Shown here piece after piece: positions 26,104 to 35,121 of a stretch of 64,000 bases of DNA (the stretch's first letter is position 1; each line of letters begins with the position of its first letter). The stretch is from Caballeronia novacaledonica. GTDB lineage: Bacteria; Pseudomonadota; Gammaproteobacteria; Burkholderiales; Burkholderiaceae. The stretch lies in the NCBI RefSeq assembly GCF_900258035.1, contig NZ_OGTP01000004.1:62001-126000 (forward strand), given 5' to 3'. The notes below the pieces were generated by a model. That model had not been told where the DNA came from. It did no database searches and saw only the letters and a program-made list of their open reading frames with translations. Both the position numbers and the translations under genes were made by a program.

Positions 26104-27687
26104 ATGCCCGATTCGCCTGTTTTGATCGTGGGTGCCGGACCCACCGGCCTGACGCTCGCGCTCACGTTGCAGCGGCACGGAATCGAAGCCCGTGTCATCG
26201 ACAAACTCGAACGTCCCGCCGACTTGTCCAAGGCGCTCGCCGTGTGGCCTGCGAGTCTCGAAGTACTGGCCTCGCTCGGCATGCACGACGCATTCAGCCA
26301 GTCCGCGACCCCGCTACGCTCCGTGACGTTCGGCGATGGCGCCAAAAGGCTTGCACGCGTCGACATGGGCGAAGGAATAGACAGCGCCTATCCCCAGCCG
26401 ATTCTCCTGCCGCAGTCGAAAACCGAACACATTCTCCATGAGCAGTACGTGGCATCGGGCGGTCGAGTCGAGCGCGGCGTCGAGCTCGTGTCGCTTGATG
26501 AAGACGGCGACGCCGTGACCGTCACGCTGCGCGATGCGCATGGGCACGAGGAAACGACGCGTGTCGCGTGGCTTGTCGGCGCCGATGGCGCGCGTAGCAC
26601 GGTGCGCCACGCACTGGGGATCGAATTCGAAGGCTACACCGAGCCGGCGCTCTTTCTGCTGGGCGACGTGCACATCGATGGCGGCGATCTGGACCGGCAT
26701 AGCATTCACATCTGGTGGCACAACGGCGGGACCGTCGCGCTCTTTCCGTTCGAGCATGACGTATGGCGCATCATCGTCGAACGCGAGGGCTCGCCGCAAA
26801 CTGCTGGCGACGATTCGTCCGCCGATACGCCCGCGACGCTCGAAGAGCTGCAACAGGCGATGGACCGTCACGGGCCGCCGGGCACGCGGCTCTCGCAACC
26901 GGCGTGGCTATCGTCGTTTCGCACCAACGAACGCCTTGCCGTGCGTTATCGCGGCGCACGCGTGTTTCTCGCCGGCGACGCCGCGCATATCCACACGCCC
27001 GCCGGCGGGCAGGGCATGAACACCGGCATTCAGGACGCGTTCAACCTCGGATGGAAACTCGCCTATGTGCTTCAAAATCGCGGCGACGCGCAGACGTTGC
27101 TGGACAGCTACGAGGCCGAGCGTCGTCCCGTCGGTATTCAGGTTATCGATCATGCGTCGCGGCTGATGCATATGGGCATGTCCCGCAGCGCGCTGGTCCG
27201 ATTCGTTCGCGATCTGGCCGTGACCGTGCTCGACCATATGCCCGCGCTGCAAATGCGTCTGCGCACGGAGATGTCCGAGACCGACATCACTTATCGAACC
27301 GGACCATTGCTCGCGCTCGCCGGCGACTCGCGGCATTTCGCGCGTGGACTGCCCGGCACGCGCGCCCGCGACGTTCACTGGACGGATGCCGCCGACGGCA
27401 CCGCTCGCACGCTGTGGCCGTCGTTGAGCCCGGCGCTTCATACGCTCGTCACGTTCGGCGAGGCCGACGACATCGCCGCACGGGCCGCGCCCCATACCGA
27501 CGCCGTGCAGATCGTCAGGCTTCCGGGAACAGGAGAGCACGCCGAGCGCTACGGATTCGAGGCGCCGGGCTTCGTGCTGATTCGTCCAGACCAAGTAGTC
27601 GCTCTGCGGGGCAGCGCGCAGGACGGATTCATACTCGACCGTTATCTCGAGCGCGTCGTTCGCATGGGCAGCGCGCCCGCCGCGTAG
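26104..27687 (+). CDS. FAD-dependent aromatic monooxygenase (PheA/TfdB type)
   Basis: This 527-residue protein starts MPDSPVLIVGAGPTGLTLAL (GxGxxG) with AGGAGA upstream. LVGADGARSTVR is the DG motif and VFLAGDAAHIHTPAGGQGMN the GD motif of class A flavoprotein monooxygenases. The C-terminal thioredoxin-like domain (about 400-520) places it in the PheA/TfdB/MhpA group that hydroxylates phenolic rings with NAD(P)H and O2. No ring-cleavage genes are adjacent, so the substrate is open. Confidence 0.88.
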   Translation: MPDSPVLIVGAGPTGLTLALTLQRHGIEARVIDKLERPADLSKALAVWPASLEVLASLGMHDAFSQSATPLRSVTFGDGAKRLARVDMGEGIDSAYPQPILLPQSKTEHILHEQYVASGGRVERGVELVSLDEDGDAVTVTLRDAHGHEETTRVAWLVGADGARSTVRHALGIEFEGYTEPALFLLGDVHIDGGDLDRHSIHIWWHNGGTVALFPFEHDVWRIIVEREGSPQTAGDDSSADTPATLEELQQAMDRHGPPGTRLSQPAWLSSFRTNERLAVRYRGARVFLAGDAAHIHTPAGGQGMNTGIQDAFNLGWKLAYVLQNRGDAQTLLDSYEAERRPVGIQVIDHASRLMHMGMSRSALVRFVRDLAVTVLDHMPALQMRLRTEMSETDITYRTGPLLALAGDSRHFARGLPGTRARDVHWTDAADGTARTLWPSLSPALHTLVTFGEADDIAARAAPHTDAVQIVRLPGTGEHAERYGFEAPGFVLIRPDQVVALRGSAQDGFILDRYLERVVRMGSAPAA

Positions 27688-27776
27688 TGAGCGTCGCAAG
27701 CATGTGAAGTGTCACAACGAAGATGTGATATGGAATCCGAACGAATCGAATGAGATTGCGCGAACTGATCGAGGCT

Positions 27777-29168
27777 TCAAAGCATCGGCATATGCAGATG
27801 ATGCGGATCGGCCATCATATCCGCCACACGCCTTAGCGCTTCGCGGCAATCCTCCCGATCCTGAGGCCCGCCGAGACACAACCGCAGCGCATTCGGCGGA
27901 TTGCCATCCGTGGAAAATGCGGCCCCGGCCACCGCGCCGATGCCTTGATTCCGCAACTGAAGCGCCAGTTCCGGCGCACTCCAGTCGCTCATCGAGGGCA
28001 CGGGCAGCCAGAGATGAAACCCTTGCGGGTCCGCGTCGAATGCGAGGCCTCGAAGCTCGGCCGACGCGATGATCTGTCTTGCCGCCGCTTCATCGCGAAT
28101 GGAGTCGAGCACGTCGGCGGCGGTGCCGTCGTTGATCCATTGCGTCGCGAGCAGCACGGTGAACGGACTGGGCATGACCGTCGTCGCACGCAATGCGCCC
28201 GCGATGCGCTGAGTCTGCCGCGAAGTCGGCGCCTTCAGATACGCGACACGCAGTCCCGCGCCCAGCGTCTTCGATAAGCCGGTCACGTGATACGTCAGTT
28301 CGGGCGCGAGTTCCGCGAGCGTGGCGGGCGCGTCGAAAGGCAACATCCCGTAAGGCTCATCCTCGATGATCGGCACGTTGTAACGCAGGGCCACATCCGC
28401 AAGCGCCTCGCGCCGCTGCCGCGTCAGAGTCAACGTGCTGGGATTCTGCAAGGTCGGATTGCAATAGAATCCACCGGGCTTCTCCGTTCGGCACAATGCT
28501 TCGAACGCATGCGGCAGCGGCCCTTCATCGTCGCGAGGCAAAGCCTGCAAGCGCACGCCCAGTTGCGACGCGATCGCCTTGATCCCCGGATACGCGAGCG
28601 AATCCAGACAAATCATTTCGCCCGGCCGCGCAAGCTGCGAAACAAGCGCGACGAGTGCGCCGTGAATACCCGGACAGACGAGCACGGTTTCGACATCGCA
28701 ATCCGGAATGCGTGCCTTGAGCCACTCGCGCCCCGCCGCGCGATCCGCCGCCGTGCCGCCGAAATCCTGATAGCGCAGCAACTGAAACGGGTCGGCACGC
28801 TCCATCAGACGCGCCGCCGATGCACGCAGACGCGCCGCGAGCGCGGGCGGCTCGGGCGGCATGTTCATCGACATCTCGACGCTGCTGCCGCCCGCGAGCG
28901 GCAGCGTCTGCGTTCTGCCGCGCACGAACGTGCCGCTGCCCGCGCGGGAATCGAGCAGGCCGCGTTTGCGCGCTTCCGCATAGGCACGCGCGACGGTGGT
29001 GTAGTTCAGCCCGAGCAGATCGGCGAGATCGCGCAGGCCGGGCAGACGGTCTCTCGGACGAAGCCGGCCGCTCGCGAGATCTTCCTCGATCAGATCGGGA
29101 ATCGTCAGATACGCGGGCTTCCTGCTGTCTTCGAGCTTTCTGATCCAGTGATGCGCGAGCTGATTCAT
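27777..29168 (-). CDS. MocR/PdxR-type GntR regulator with aminotransferase domain
   Basis: This 463-residue protein begins with a GntR winged helix (IPDLIEEDLASGRLRPRDRL, LLGLNYTTVARAYAEARKRG) joined to a fold-I aminotransferase domain. The PLP lysine is in HVTGLSKTLGAGLRVAYL. MocR proteins sense amino acids or vitamin B6 through PLP and usually activate a divergent gene by binding direct repeats. Here it is divergent from the nit cluster, and the 390-base gap holds repeated TGATYGCA octamers. It is the likely regulator of the nit genes. Confidence 0.92.
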   Translation of the reverse strand: MNQLAHHWIRKLEDSRKPAYLTIPDLIEEDLASGRLRPRDRLPGLRDLADLLGLNYTTVARAYAEARKRGLLDSRAGSGTFVRGRTQTLPLAGGSSVEMSMNMPPEPPALAARLRASAARLMERADPFQLLRYQDFGGTAADRAAGREWLKARIPDCDVETVLVCPGIHGALVALVSQLARPGEMICLDSLAYPGIKAIASQLGVRLQALPRDDEGPLPHAFEALCRTEKPGGFYCNPTLQNPSTLTLTRQRREALADVALRYNVPIIEDEPYGMLPFDAPATLAELAPELTYHVTGLSKTLGAGLRVAYLKAPTSRQTQRIAGALRATTVMPSPFTVLLATQWINDGTAADVLDSIRDEAAARQIIASAELRGLAFDADPQGFHLWLPVPSMSDWSAPELALQLRNQGIGAVAGAAFSTDGNPPNALRLCLGGPQDREDCREALRRVADMMADPHHLHMPML

Positions 29169-29232
29169 GACCGCGATGCCTCCGCAAGGGTTCGGCTGAA
29201 CTTAGCATGACAAATCAATCGAACGAAAAAGA

Positions 29233-29271
29233 GATTGCATGTCGTGATCGCACTTGATTGCATTGATCGCA
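29233..29271 (+). promoter_or_regulatory. tandem TGATYGCA repeats near mocR
   Basis: AGATTGCA (29232-29239), TGATCGCA (29245-29252), TGATTGCA (29255-29262) and TGATCGCA (29264-29271) lie on one face of the helix with 9-13 base steps. They begin 64 bases before the mocR start. Direct repeats suit a MocR dimer. Confidence 0.6.
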
Positions 29272-29431
29272 TCGATGCACGGCTTCGGTGTGCCTCGCAC
29301 CACGCACACGCTTTTCTGCGCTGAAATCGTGCGCGAGCCGCGCAGGCGCGATCGGGCGGCGTGCGGCGAATGCCCGCCGATCATGGCTTCCGCAAATTGT
29401 TTTCGGTTCGCGCATGCAAGTTCGTTTTGCT

Positions 29432-29450
29432 TGATTGCAAAGTGATTGCA
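29432..29450 (+). promoter_or_regulatory. TGATTGCA direct repeat upstream of nit promoter
   Basis: TGATTGCA at 29432-29439 and again at 29443-29450, 11 bases apart, ending 17 bases before the sigma-54-like -24 element. The octamer is the same as in the group at 29233-29271. A CCAAT-C-ATTGG palindrome (29460-29470) abuts it. Confidence 0.6.
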
Positions 29451-29467
29451 TTTCGCGGGCCAATCAT

Positions 29468-29482
29468 TGGCATATCCGTTGC
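29468..29482 (+). promoter_or_regulatory. sigma-54-type promoter of the nit cluster
   Basis: TGGCATATCCGTTGC has the invariant GG and GC with exactly ten bases between, matching the -24/-12 promoter of RpoN polymerase (TGGCAC-N5-TTGC). Transcription would start near 29494, 65 bases before the first gene. RpoN control fits a nitrogen-starvation cluster. Confidence 0.65.
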
Positions 29483-29558
29483 GTTTGAGCGTTCGCCGTC
29501 GCGATGAATGCGGTCGGCAACGACGGCTCGTTCGCGCACCCACACATCGGAGAATGCC

Positions 29559-30041
29559 ATGCCCGCAGTCAATCAACCGCTTCACAAGAACGGCGACTTT
29601 CTGGTCGACTACGAAGAGAAAGTCTTCGAGGACGTGAAGGCCGAACCCGGCGAAAAGGCGCTCGTCACCTTCCATACGGTTGCGTTCGAAGGGTCGATCG
29701 GCTTCGTGAATCTGTTGCAGGCCACGCGCCTGCAACGCAAGGGCTTCGATACGTCGGTGCTGCTTTACGGTCCCGGCGTCACGCTCGGCCTGCAACGCGG
29801 CTTCCCGACGCTCGGCGACGAAGCCTTCCCCGGTCATCTCAACTTCAACAAGCAACTCCAGAAGTTCATGGCGGAAGGCGGCAAGGTGTACGCGTGCCGT
29901 TTCGCGTTGCAGGCCTTGTACGGACACGGCGAGGCCTCGCTGATCGAAGGAATTCGTCCGATCAACCCGCTCGACGTGCTCGATCTCCAGTTGCTCCATC
30001 GCAAGGAGAACGCGCTCGTCATCCACACCTGGACCGTGTGA
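29559..30041 (+). CDS. nitB: MSMEG_0572/Sll0783-family nitrogen-starvation response protein (NitB)
   Basis: This 160-residue protein starts [20 protein letters not shown] with GGAG upstream. [20 protein letters not shown] and [17 protein letters not shown] resemble a DsrE-like fold and match the MSMEG_0572 family, which is the first member of Nit1C clusters. Its biochemical role is unknown. It is the first gene behind the sigma-54-type promoter and ends five bases before the nitrilase gene. Confidence 0.85.
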   Translation: MPAVNQPLHKNGDFLVDYEEKVFEDVKAEPGEKALVTFHTVAFEGSIGFVNLLQATRLQRKGFDTSVLLYGPGVTLGLQRGFPTLGDEAFPGHLNFNKQLQKFMAEGGKVYACRFALQALYGHGEASLIEGIRPINPLDVLDLQLLHRKENALVIHTWTV

Positions 30042-30046
30042 CGATC

Positions 30047-31054
30047 ATGTCCGATGCTCTTGCCGGAAAGCGCATCGTGCGCGCCGCCGCCGTGCAGATC
30101 ACGCCGGACTTCGAGCGCCCCGGCGGCACGCTCGACCGCGTCTGCACGGCCATCGACGAGGCCGCCGCGCAGGGCGTGCGGCTCATCGTGTTCCCCGAAA
30201 CCTTCGTGCCGTATTACCCGTATTTCTCGTTCGTGCGCGCGCCGGTGGCATCGGGCGCGGATCACATGAAGCTCTACGAGGAAGCGGTCGTCGTGCCGGG
30301 GCCGGTCACGCAGGCAGTGGCCGAACACGCGCGGCTCGCGAACATGGTCGTCGTGCTCGGCGTGAACGAACGTGACCACGGCAGCCTCTACAACACGCAA
30401 CTCGTCTTCGATACCGACGGCAAGCTGCTGCTCAAGCGCCGCAAGATCACGCCGACGTTTCACGAACGCATGATCTGGGGACAAGGCGACGCAGCGGGCC
30501 TGAAGGTCGTCGAAACGGGCGTGGGGCGCGTCGGTGCGCTGGCGTGCTGGGAACACTACAACCCGCTCGCGCGCTATGCGCTGATGACGCAGCACGAAGA
30601 GATCCATTGCAGCCAGTTCCCCGGCTCGCTGGTCGGTCCGATCTTCGCGGAGCAGATCGAAGTGACGATCCGCCATCACGCGCTGGAATCGGGCTGCTTC
30701 GTCGTCAACGCGACCGGCTGGCTGACCGATGCGCAGATCGAAGCCGTCACGCCCGATCCGAACCTGCAGCGTGCGTTGCGCGGCGGCTGCAATACGGCGA
30801 TCGTCTCGCCCGAGGGCCAGCATCTCGCCGAGCCCTTGCGCGAAGGCGAGGGCATGGTGATCGCCGATCTCGACATGGCGCTCATCACGAAGCGCAAACG
30901 CATGATGGACTCGGTCGGTCATTACGCACGGCCCGAGTTGCTGAGCCTCGCGATCAACGATCGCCCGGCATCGCCCGTGACTTCCTTCAAGGACATTGAA
31001 AACGATGAGCGCCCGAGAGAACCTGCCGGCATCGACCCGGCAACTGATGACTGA
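30047..31054 (+). CDS. nitC: Nit1-type nitrilase (NitC)
   Basis: This 335-residue carbon-nitrogen hydrolase starts [20 protein letters not shown]. The Glu-Lys-Cys triad is visible: Glu in [12 protein letters not shown], Lys in [16 protein letters not shown] and Cys in [10 protein letters not shown]. The latter two match the nitrilase branch rather than amidases. Nit1C nitrilase is reported to be required for cyanide assimilation in Pseudomonas fluorescens NCIMB 11764. The 3' end overlaps the next gene by 50 bases. Confidence 0.93.
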   Translation: MSDALAGKRIVRAAAVQITPDFERPGGTLDRVCTAIDEAAAQGVRLIVFPETFVPYYPYFSFVRAPVASGADHMKLYEEAVVVPGPVTQAVAEHARLANMVVVLGVNERDHGSLYNTQLVFDTDGKLLLKRRKITPTFHERMIWGQGDAAGLKVVETGVGRVGALACWEHYNPLARYALMTQHEEIHCSQFPGSLVGPIFAEQIEVTIRHHALESGCFVVNATGWLTDAQIEAVTPDPNLQRALRGGCNTAIVSPEGQHLAEPLREGEGMVIADLDMALITKRKRMMDSVGHYARPELLSLAINDRPASPVTSFKDIENDERPREPAGIDPATDD

Positions 31055-32117
31055 GCTTCAGTCGAGCGGCCTGCGGCTCGTCGATCCGCGCGCGGGCGTG
31101 TCGAGCCGGCGTGGCGGCGCGGGGCCGTCGGATCACAAGGCGGTGACCGTCGATGGCGTGACCATCATGGTGCCCGTGCATACGAGCACCGCGTGGGCGT
31201 CGCCGTTCGTCGCCGGGCAGCCCGATGCGAACGGCAACAGCGCGCTCATGCGCAACACGATTCCGATCGCGAGCATCCGCTTTCCGAAGACGCCGCGCTT
31301 CTATGCGATGCAGACACTCGACGGCGTGCCGTACTCGCACATCGCCACGCTGCACAGCGCCGACGTGCTCGCGACGACGGTGCTGCAAAGCTGCATCCGC
31401 TACGAAAGCCGCCGCAAGTCGTGCAAGTTCTGCGCAATCGGCCAGTCGCTCGCGGCGGGCCGCACGATCGCGCGCAAGACGCCGGAGCAACTCGCGGAGG
31501 TGGCGCGCGCCGCCGTGCTGCTCGACGGCGTGAAGCACATGGTGCTCACGACCGGCACGCCGCCGACGCCCGATCGCGGCGCGCGGATTCTCTGCGAAAG
31601 CGCGTTCGCGATCAAGGCGGCCGTGAACTTGCCGATCCAGGCGCAATGCGAACCGCCCGACGACGACCGCTGGTTCGAGCGCATGAAGGCGAGCGGCATC
31701 GACACGCTCGGCATGCATCTCGAAGCGGTGACGCCGGCCGTGCGCGAACGGATCATGCCGGGCAAGGCGACGGTGCCGGTTTCGCGCTACATGGAAGCCT
31801 TCGAAGCGGCAGTCGCCGTGTTCGGGCGCGGACAGGTGAGCACGTACATCCTCGCGGGGCTGGGCGACGGCGCGCAGGCCATCGTCGATATGGCGCGCGA
31901 ACTGATCGCGCTCGGCGTCTATCCGTTCGTCGTGCCGTTCGTGCCGATCAGCGGCACGCCGCTCGAAGATCATCCCGCGCCCGCGCCCGAATTCATGCGC
32001 TCGGTGCTGGCGCCGATCGGCGCGATGCTCGCGGACGCCGGCATGCGCTCCGCCGACATCAAGGCAGGCTGCGGCAAATGCGGCGCGTGCTCGTCGCTTT
32101 CTTCGTACGAGGTGTGA
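31005..32117 (+). CDS. nitD: MSMEG_0568-family radical SAM protein (NitD)
   Basis: This 370-residue protein starts at ATG 31005, inside nitC. The probable [4Fe-4S] cysteines are spaced C-x9-C-x2-C ([18 protein letters not shown]), not the canonical C-x3-C-x2-C. A second cluster-like stretch, [12 protein letters not shown], closes the protein. A TIM-barrel-like pattern follows the cysteines ([19 protein letters not shown]). The product of the reaction is unknown. It is a fixed member of Nit1C clusters and lies three bases before the acetyltransferase gene. Confidence 0.88.
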   Translation: MSARENLPASTRQLMTELQSSGLRLVDPRAGVSSRRGGAGPSDHKAVTVDGVTIMVPVHTSTAWASPFVAGQPDANGNSALMRNTIPIASIRFPKTPRFYAMQTLDGVPYSHIATLHSADVLATTVLQSCIRYESRRKSCKFCAIGQSLAAGRTIARKTPEQLAEVARAAVLLDGVKHMVLTTGTPPTPDRGARILCESAFAIKAAVNLPIQAQCEPPDDDRWFERMKASGIDTLGMHLEAVTPAVRERIMPGKATVPVSRYMEAFEAAVAVFGRGQVSTYILAGLGDGAQAIVDMARELIALGVYPFVVPFVPISGTPLEDHPAPAPEFMRSVLAPIGAMLADAGMRSADIKAGCGKCGACSSLSSYEV

Positions 32118-32119
32118 CC

Positions 32120-32680
32120 ATGTTCGTCGAAGCCATCGAAGGCGATGCATTCGATCTCGCCTACACGCCGGTCGAATTTCGCGTGAAGTGGGCGACGCTG
32201 CCCTGGGAAGCGGAAGAAGCGTACAAACTGCGCCGCGCGGTGTTCTGTATCGAGCAGGGCGTGTTCGTCGGCGATGACCGCGACGAAATCGACGAGCGGG
32301 CGCAACTGCTGGTCGCGCTGAGCTGCGTCGCGGGCATTCCGGAGCAGGTGGTCGGCACGGTGCGCATCCACGAAACGGAGCCGGGCGTGTGGCTCGGCTC
32401 GCGGCTCGCGGTGCACGCGGCATTCCGTTCGCACAGCAAGATCGGATCGACGCTGATCCGGCTCGCGGTGTCGAGCGCGCATGCGCTCGGATGCGAGACC
32501 TTTCTGGCGCACGTGCAGGCGCAGAACGTGCCGCTTTTCAGGCGCCTGCGCTGGGACACGCGGCAGGAAGAGACGCTCTTCGGCCGCGCGCATCATCTGA
32601 TGCGCGCGCAGCTCGACGCGTATCCGCCGTGCCTGACGCCGCAAAGCGGATTCGTCGCGTTGGCGCGGAGGATGTCGTGA
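32120..32680 (+). CDS. nitE: MSMEG_0567/Sll0786-family GNAT N-acetyltransferase (NitE)
   Basis: This 186-residue protein starts MFVEAIEGDAFDLAYTP two bases after nitD. It has the GNAT features LRRAVFCIEQGVF, VVGTVRIHE and GSRLAVHAAFRSHSKIGSTLI (acetyl-CoA loop). It presumably acylates an intermediate or a final product of the cluster; the acceptor is unknown. The stop overlaps the GTG start of nitF. Confidence 0.88.
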   Translation: MFVEAIEGDAFDLAYTPVEFRVKWATLPWEAEEAYKLRRAVFCIEQGVFVGDDRDEIDERAQLLVALSCVAGIPEQVVGTVRIHETEPGVWLGSRLAVHAAFRSHSKIGSTLIRLAVSSAHALGCETFLAHVQAQNVPLFRRLRWDTRQEETLFGRAHHLMRAQLDAYPPCLTPQSGFVALARRMS

Positions 32681-33627
32681 GCGCGCTGAGCGGCCTCGTC
32701 GAGCGTTTGCGCGAAAGTCGCGGCTTTCGTCACAAGCGCGACATTTCGGACGTGCTGTCCCGGCTGCCCGCGAGCGCGCAGGCCGTGCCGATCGGCGACG
32801 ACTGCGCCGCGATCGCCGATGGCGACGGCTATCTGCTCTTCGCGATCGAAGGTCTGGTGAGCGACTTCGTGCGCACGATGCCGTGGTTCGCCGGCTACAG
32901 CGGCGTGATGGTGAACGTGAGCGACATCTACGCGATGGGCGGCCGTCCGCTCGCCGTCGTCGATGCGCTGTGGAGCGGCGACGCGCAAGCGGCAGCCGAC
33001 GTGCTCGCGGGCATGGCGGCGGCCTCGGCGGCGTATGGCGTGCCGATCGTCGGCGGACACAGCAACGTGCGCAGCGAAGGCGCGCAGCTCGCGGTGGCGA
33101 TCGTCGGGCGGGCGCGCACGCTCCTGACGAGCTTCGACGCGCGCCCCGGCGACGCGCTCGTGATGGCCGTCGATCTGCGTGGACGTTTCGAGGATCCGTA
33201 TCCGTTCTGGAATGCATCGGTCAGCGCGCCCGCAGGCCGCGCCCGTGGCGATTTCGAACTGCTGCCCGCGATGGCCGAAGACGGCCTGTGCGATGCCGCG
33301 AAGGACATCAGCATGGCGGGCGCGCTCGGCACCGCGCTGATGCTGCTCGAATGCTCGAAGGTGGGCGCACGCATCGATCTCGATGCCTTACCGCGCCCTG
33401 AGGACGTCGATTTCGAGCGCTGGCTGACCGCGTTTCCGAGCTTCGGATTCGTGCTGTCCGTGCGTCCCGAACATGTCGGCGCGGTGCTCGCGCGCTTTGC
33501 CTCGCGCGAACTTGCGAGCGCGGTGATCGGCGAAGTGAATGCGTCGCGTGAAGTCGTCGTGACGCGTGGGAATGACACCGCGTTGCTGTGGAGCCTGCGC
33601 GAGGAGCCGTTCATATGTGCGCGATGA
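32677..33627 (+). CDS. nitF: Sll0787-family AIR synthase-like protein (NitF)
   Basis: This 316-residue protein starts with GTG at 32677 overlapping the nitE stop (GTGA), with GGAGGAT upstream. The PurM-type ATP-binding fold shows IGDDCAAIADGDGYLLFAIEG, VMVNVSDIYAMGGRPLAVVD and GGHSNVRSEG. AIR synthase-like enzymes activate an amide or carbonyl with ATP. It is a conserved Nit1C member. Its actual substrate is not known. Confidence 0.88.
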   Translation: MSALSGLVERLRESRGFRHKRDISDVLSRLPASAQAVPIGDDCAAIADGDGYLLFAIEGLVSDFVRTMPWFAGYSGVMVNVSDIYAMGGRPLAVVDALWSGDAQAAADVLAGMAAASAAYGVPIVGGHSNVRSEGAQLAVAIVGRARTLLTSFDARPGDALVMAVDLRGRFEDPYPFWNASVSAPAGRARGDFELLPAMAEDGLCDAAKDISMAGALGTALMLLECSKVGARIDLDALPRPEDVDFERWLTAFPSFGFVLSVRPEHVGAVLARFASRELASAVIGEVNASREVVVTRGNDTALLWSLREEPFICAR

Positions 33628-34826
33628 GCAGGCTGCGGATCGCGTTGCTGACGCACTCCGTGAATCCGCGCGGCGGCGTCGTGCATGCGCTCGAACTCGG
33701 GCGCGCGCTGCACGAACTCGGTCACGATGTCACGGTGTTCGCGCCGGCGCGCGAGGGTGAAGCGATGTTCCGCGCGTCGCCGTGCCGCGTCGTGCTCGCT
33801 CGCGTGGACGGTGAAACGCGAGGCGTGGCCGGCATGGTCGAGCAACGCATCGGCGCACTGAAACGCGTGCTGTTGCGGGAGGACGCGAGTCGCTTCGACG
33901 TGCTCCACGCGCAAGACAGCATCGGCGGAAACGCGCTCGCGGAGTTGAAGGAGAAAGGCGCGATTCGCGGCTTCGTGCGCACGGTTCACCATCTCGATCA
34001 TTTCGACGATGTCAGGCTCGCGCACTGGCAACGGCGCGCGTGGCAGGACGCCGATGAAGTGCTGTGCGTGAGCGAAACCTGGACGCGGACGATGCGCGCA
34101 TCGTATGGCGTGACGGCGCAAACCGTCGCGAACGGCATCGACCGGGCGCGCTACGGCGCATCCGCCGATGGCGACACTGAAACGCTGCGCGCACGCTTCG
34201 GCATCGGCTCGGGGCCGGTCGTGCTGGCGGTCGGCGGCATCGAGGAACGCAAGAACACGGCGATGCTGCTCGAAGCCTTCGCGTCGCTGCGCGCGTGGCG
34301 GCCTTCCGCGCAACTGCTGCTCGCGGGCGGCGCGAGCCTGCTCGATCACGACGCCTACATGCGCGGCTTTCTCGATCGCGCAGCCAAGTTGAAACTCGAC
34401 GTGGGAAATCGCGGCACGCCGGTCATCGTGACCGGCGCGCTTCCGGATGCATCGATGCCGGCGCTCTTTCGTATCGCGGATGTCGTCTCGATGATCTCGC
34501 TACGGGAAGGCTTCGGTCTCGTCGTGCTCGAAGCGCTCGCGAGCGGGCGTCCGATCGTGGTGTCGCGAATCGCGCCCTTCACCGAATATCTCGACGATCG
34601 AACCTGCACGTTCACCGATCCGCACGATGCCGCCGCGATCGCCGCCGCGCTCGTCGAGGCGATCGACGGCGCGAGCAGCATCGACTTCCTTCATGCCGTG
34701 CCCGCTCTGCTGCGACGCTTCACCTGGCAAGCCAGCGCTTTGCGTCATCTCGACATCTACAGTAAGTGGCTCGCGCAATCTCAACCTGCAACCGGAACTC
34801 AGCCATGCCAGTCATGCATTTCCTGA
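33624..34826 (+). CDS. MSMEG_0565-family glycosyltransferase
   Basis: This 400-residue GT-B glycosyltransferase starts at ATG 33624 in an ATGA overlap with nitF; an ATG at 33615 is an alternative. The N-terminal LTHSVNPRGGVVHALELG and the C-terminal SLREGFGLVVLEALASGRPIV (E-x7-E donor motif) define GT family 4. The MSMEG_0565 family is found in a subset of Nit1C clusters, which suggests that the product is glycosylated. It overlaps nitG by 22 bases. Confidence 0.87.
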   Translation: MSRLRIALLTHSVNPRGGVVHALELGRALHELGHDVTVFAPAREGEAMFRASPCRVVLARVDGETRGVAGMVEQRIGALKRVLLREDASRFDVLHAQDSIGGNALAELKEKGAIRGFVRTVHHLDHFDDVRLAHWQRRAWQDADEVLCVSETWTRTMRASYGVTAQTVANGIDRARYGASADGDTETLRARFGIGSGPVVLAVGGIEERKNTAMLLEAFASLRAWRPSAQLLLAGGASLLDHDAYMRGFLDRAAKLKLDVGNRGTPVIVTGALPDASMPALFRIADVVSMISLREGFGLVVLEALASGRPIVVSRIAPFTEYLDDRTCTFTDPHDAAAIAAALVEAIDGASSIDFLHAVPALLRRFTWQASALRHLDIYSKWLAQSQPATGTQPCQSCIS

Positions 34827-35089
34827 TTCGTTGGCCGGACGGCGTGGAGGCGAACTGCTATTCGCCTTCGACCGTGGTCGGCGAGTATTTCGCGGCCGGC
34901 GAAAGTTATTCCGTCGGCGATTTCGTCGCGCGTTCGCGCGAGGCGCTGAACATCGGCTCGGAGCGCGTGCGCGAGAAATATGGCTTCGCGTGCTCGGCGG
35001 CGCTCGATCAGCTTGCGCGCATCGAAGAGGATGCGGGCCGATTCAGCGATGCGCACGACGCACGCGTGACCGTGCTCGCGCTCGCTTGA
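34805..35089 (+). CDS. nitG: MSMEG_0570-family nitrogen-starvation response protein (NitG)
   Basis: This 94-residue protein starts MPVMHFLIRWPDGVEANCYSPS and ends in ARVTVLALA. The length and the HFLIRWPDG opening match the MSMEG_0570 family, always linked to Nit1C. Its function is unknown. It begins inside the glycosyltransferase gene and is followed after 32 bases by nitH. Confidence 0.83.
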   Translation: MPVMHFLIRWPDGVEANCYSPSTVVGEYFAAGESYSVGDFVARSREALNIGSERVREKYGFACSAALDQLARIEEDAGRFSDAHDARVTVLALA

Positions 35090-35121
35090 ATCAGTCGTCG
35101 ATTTGAAGGAGGGGAAGGGTC

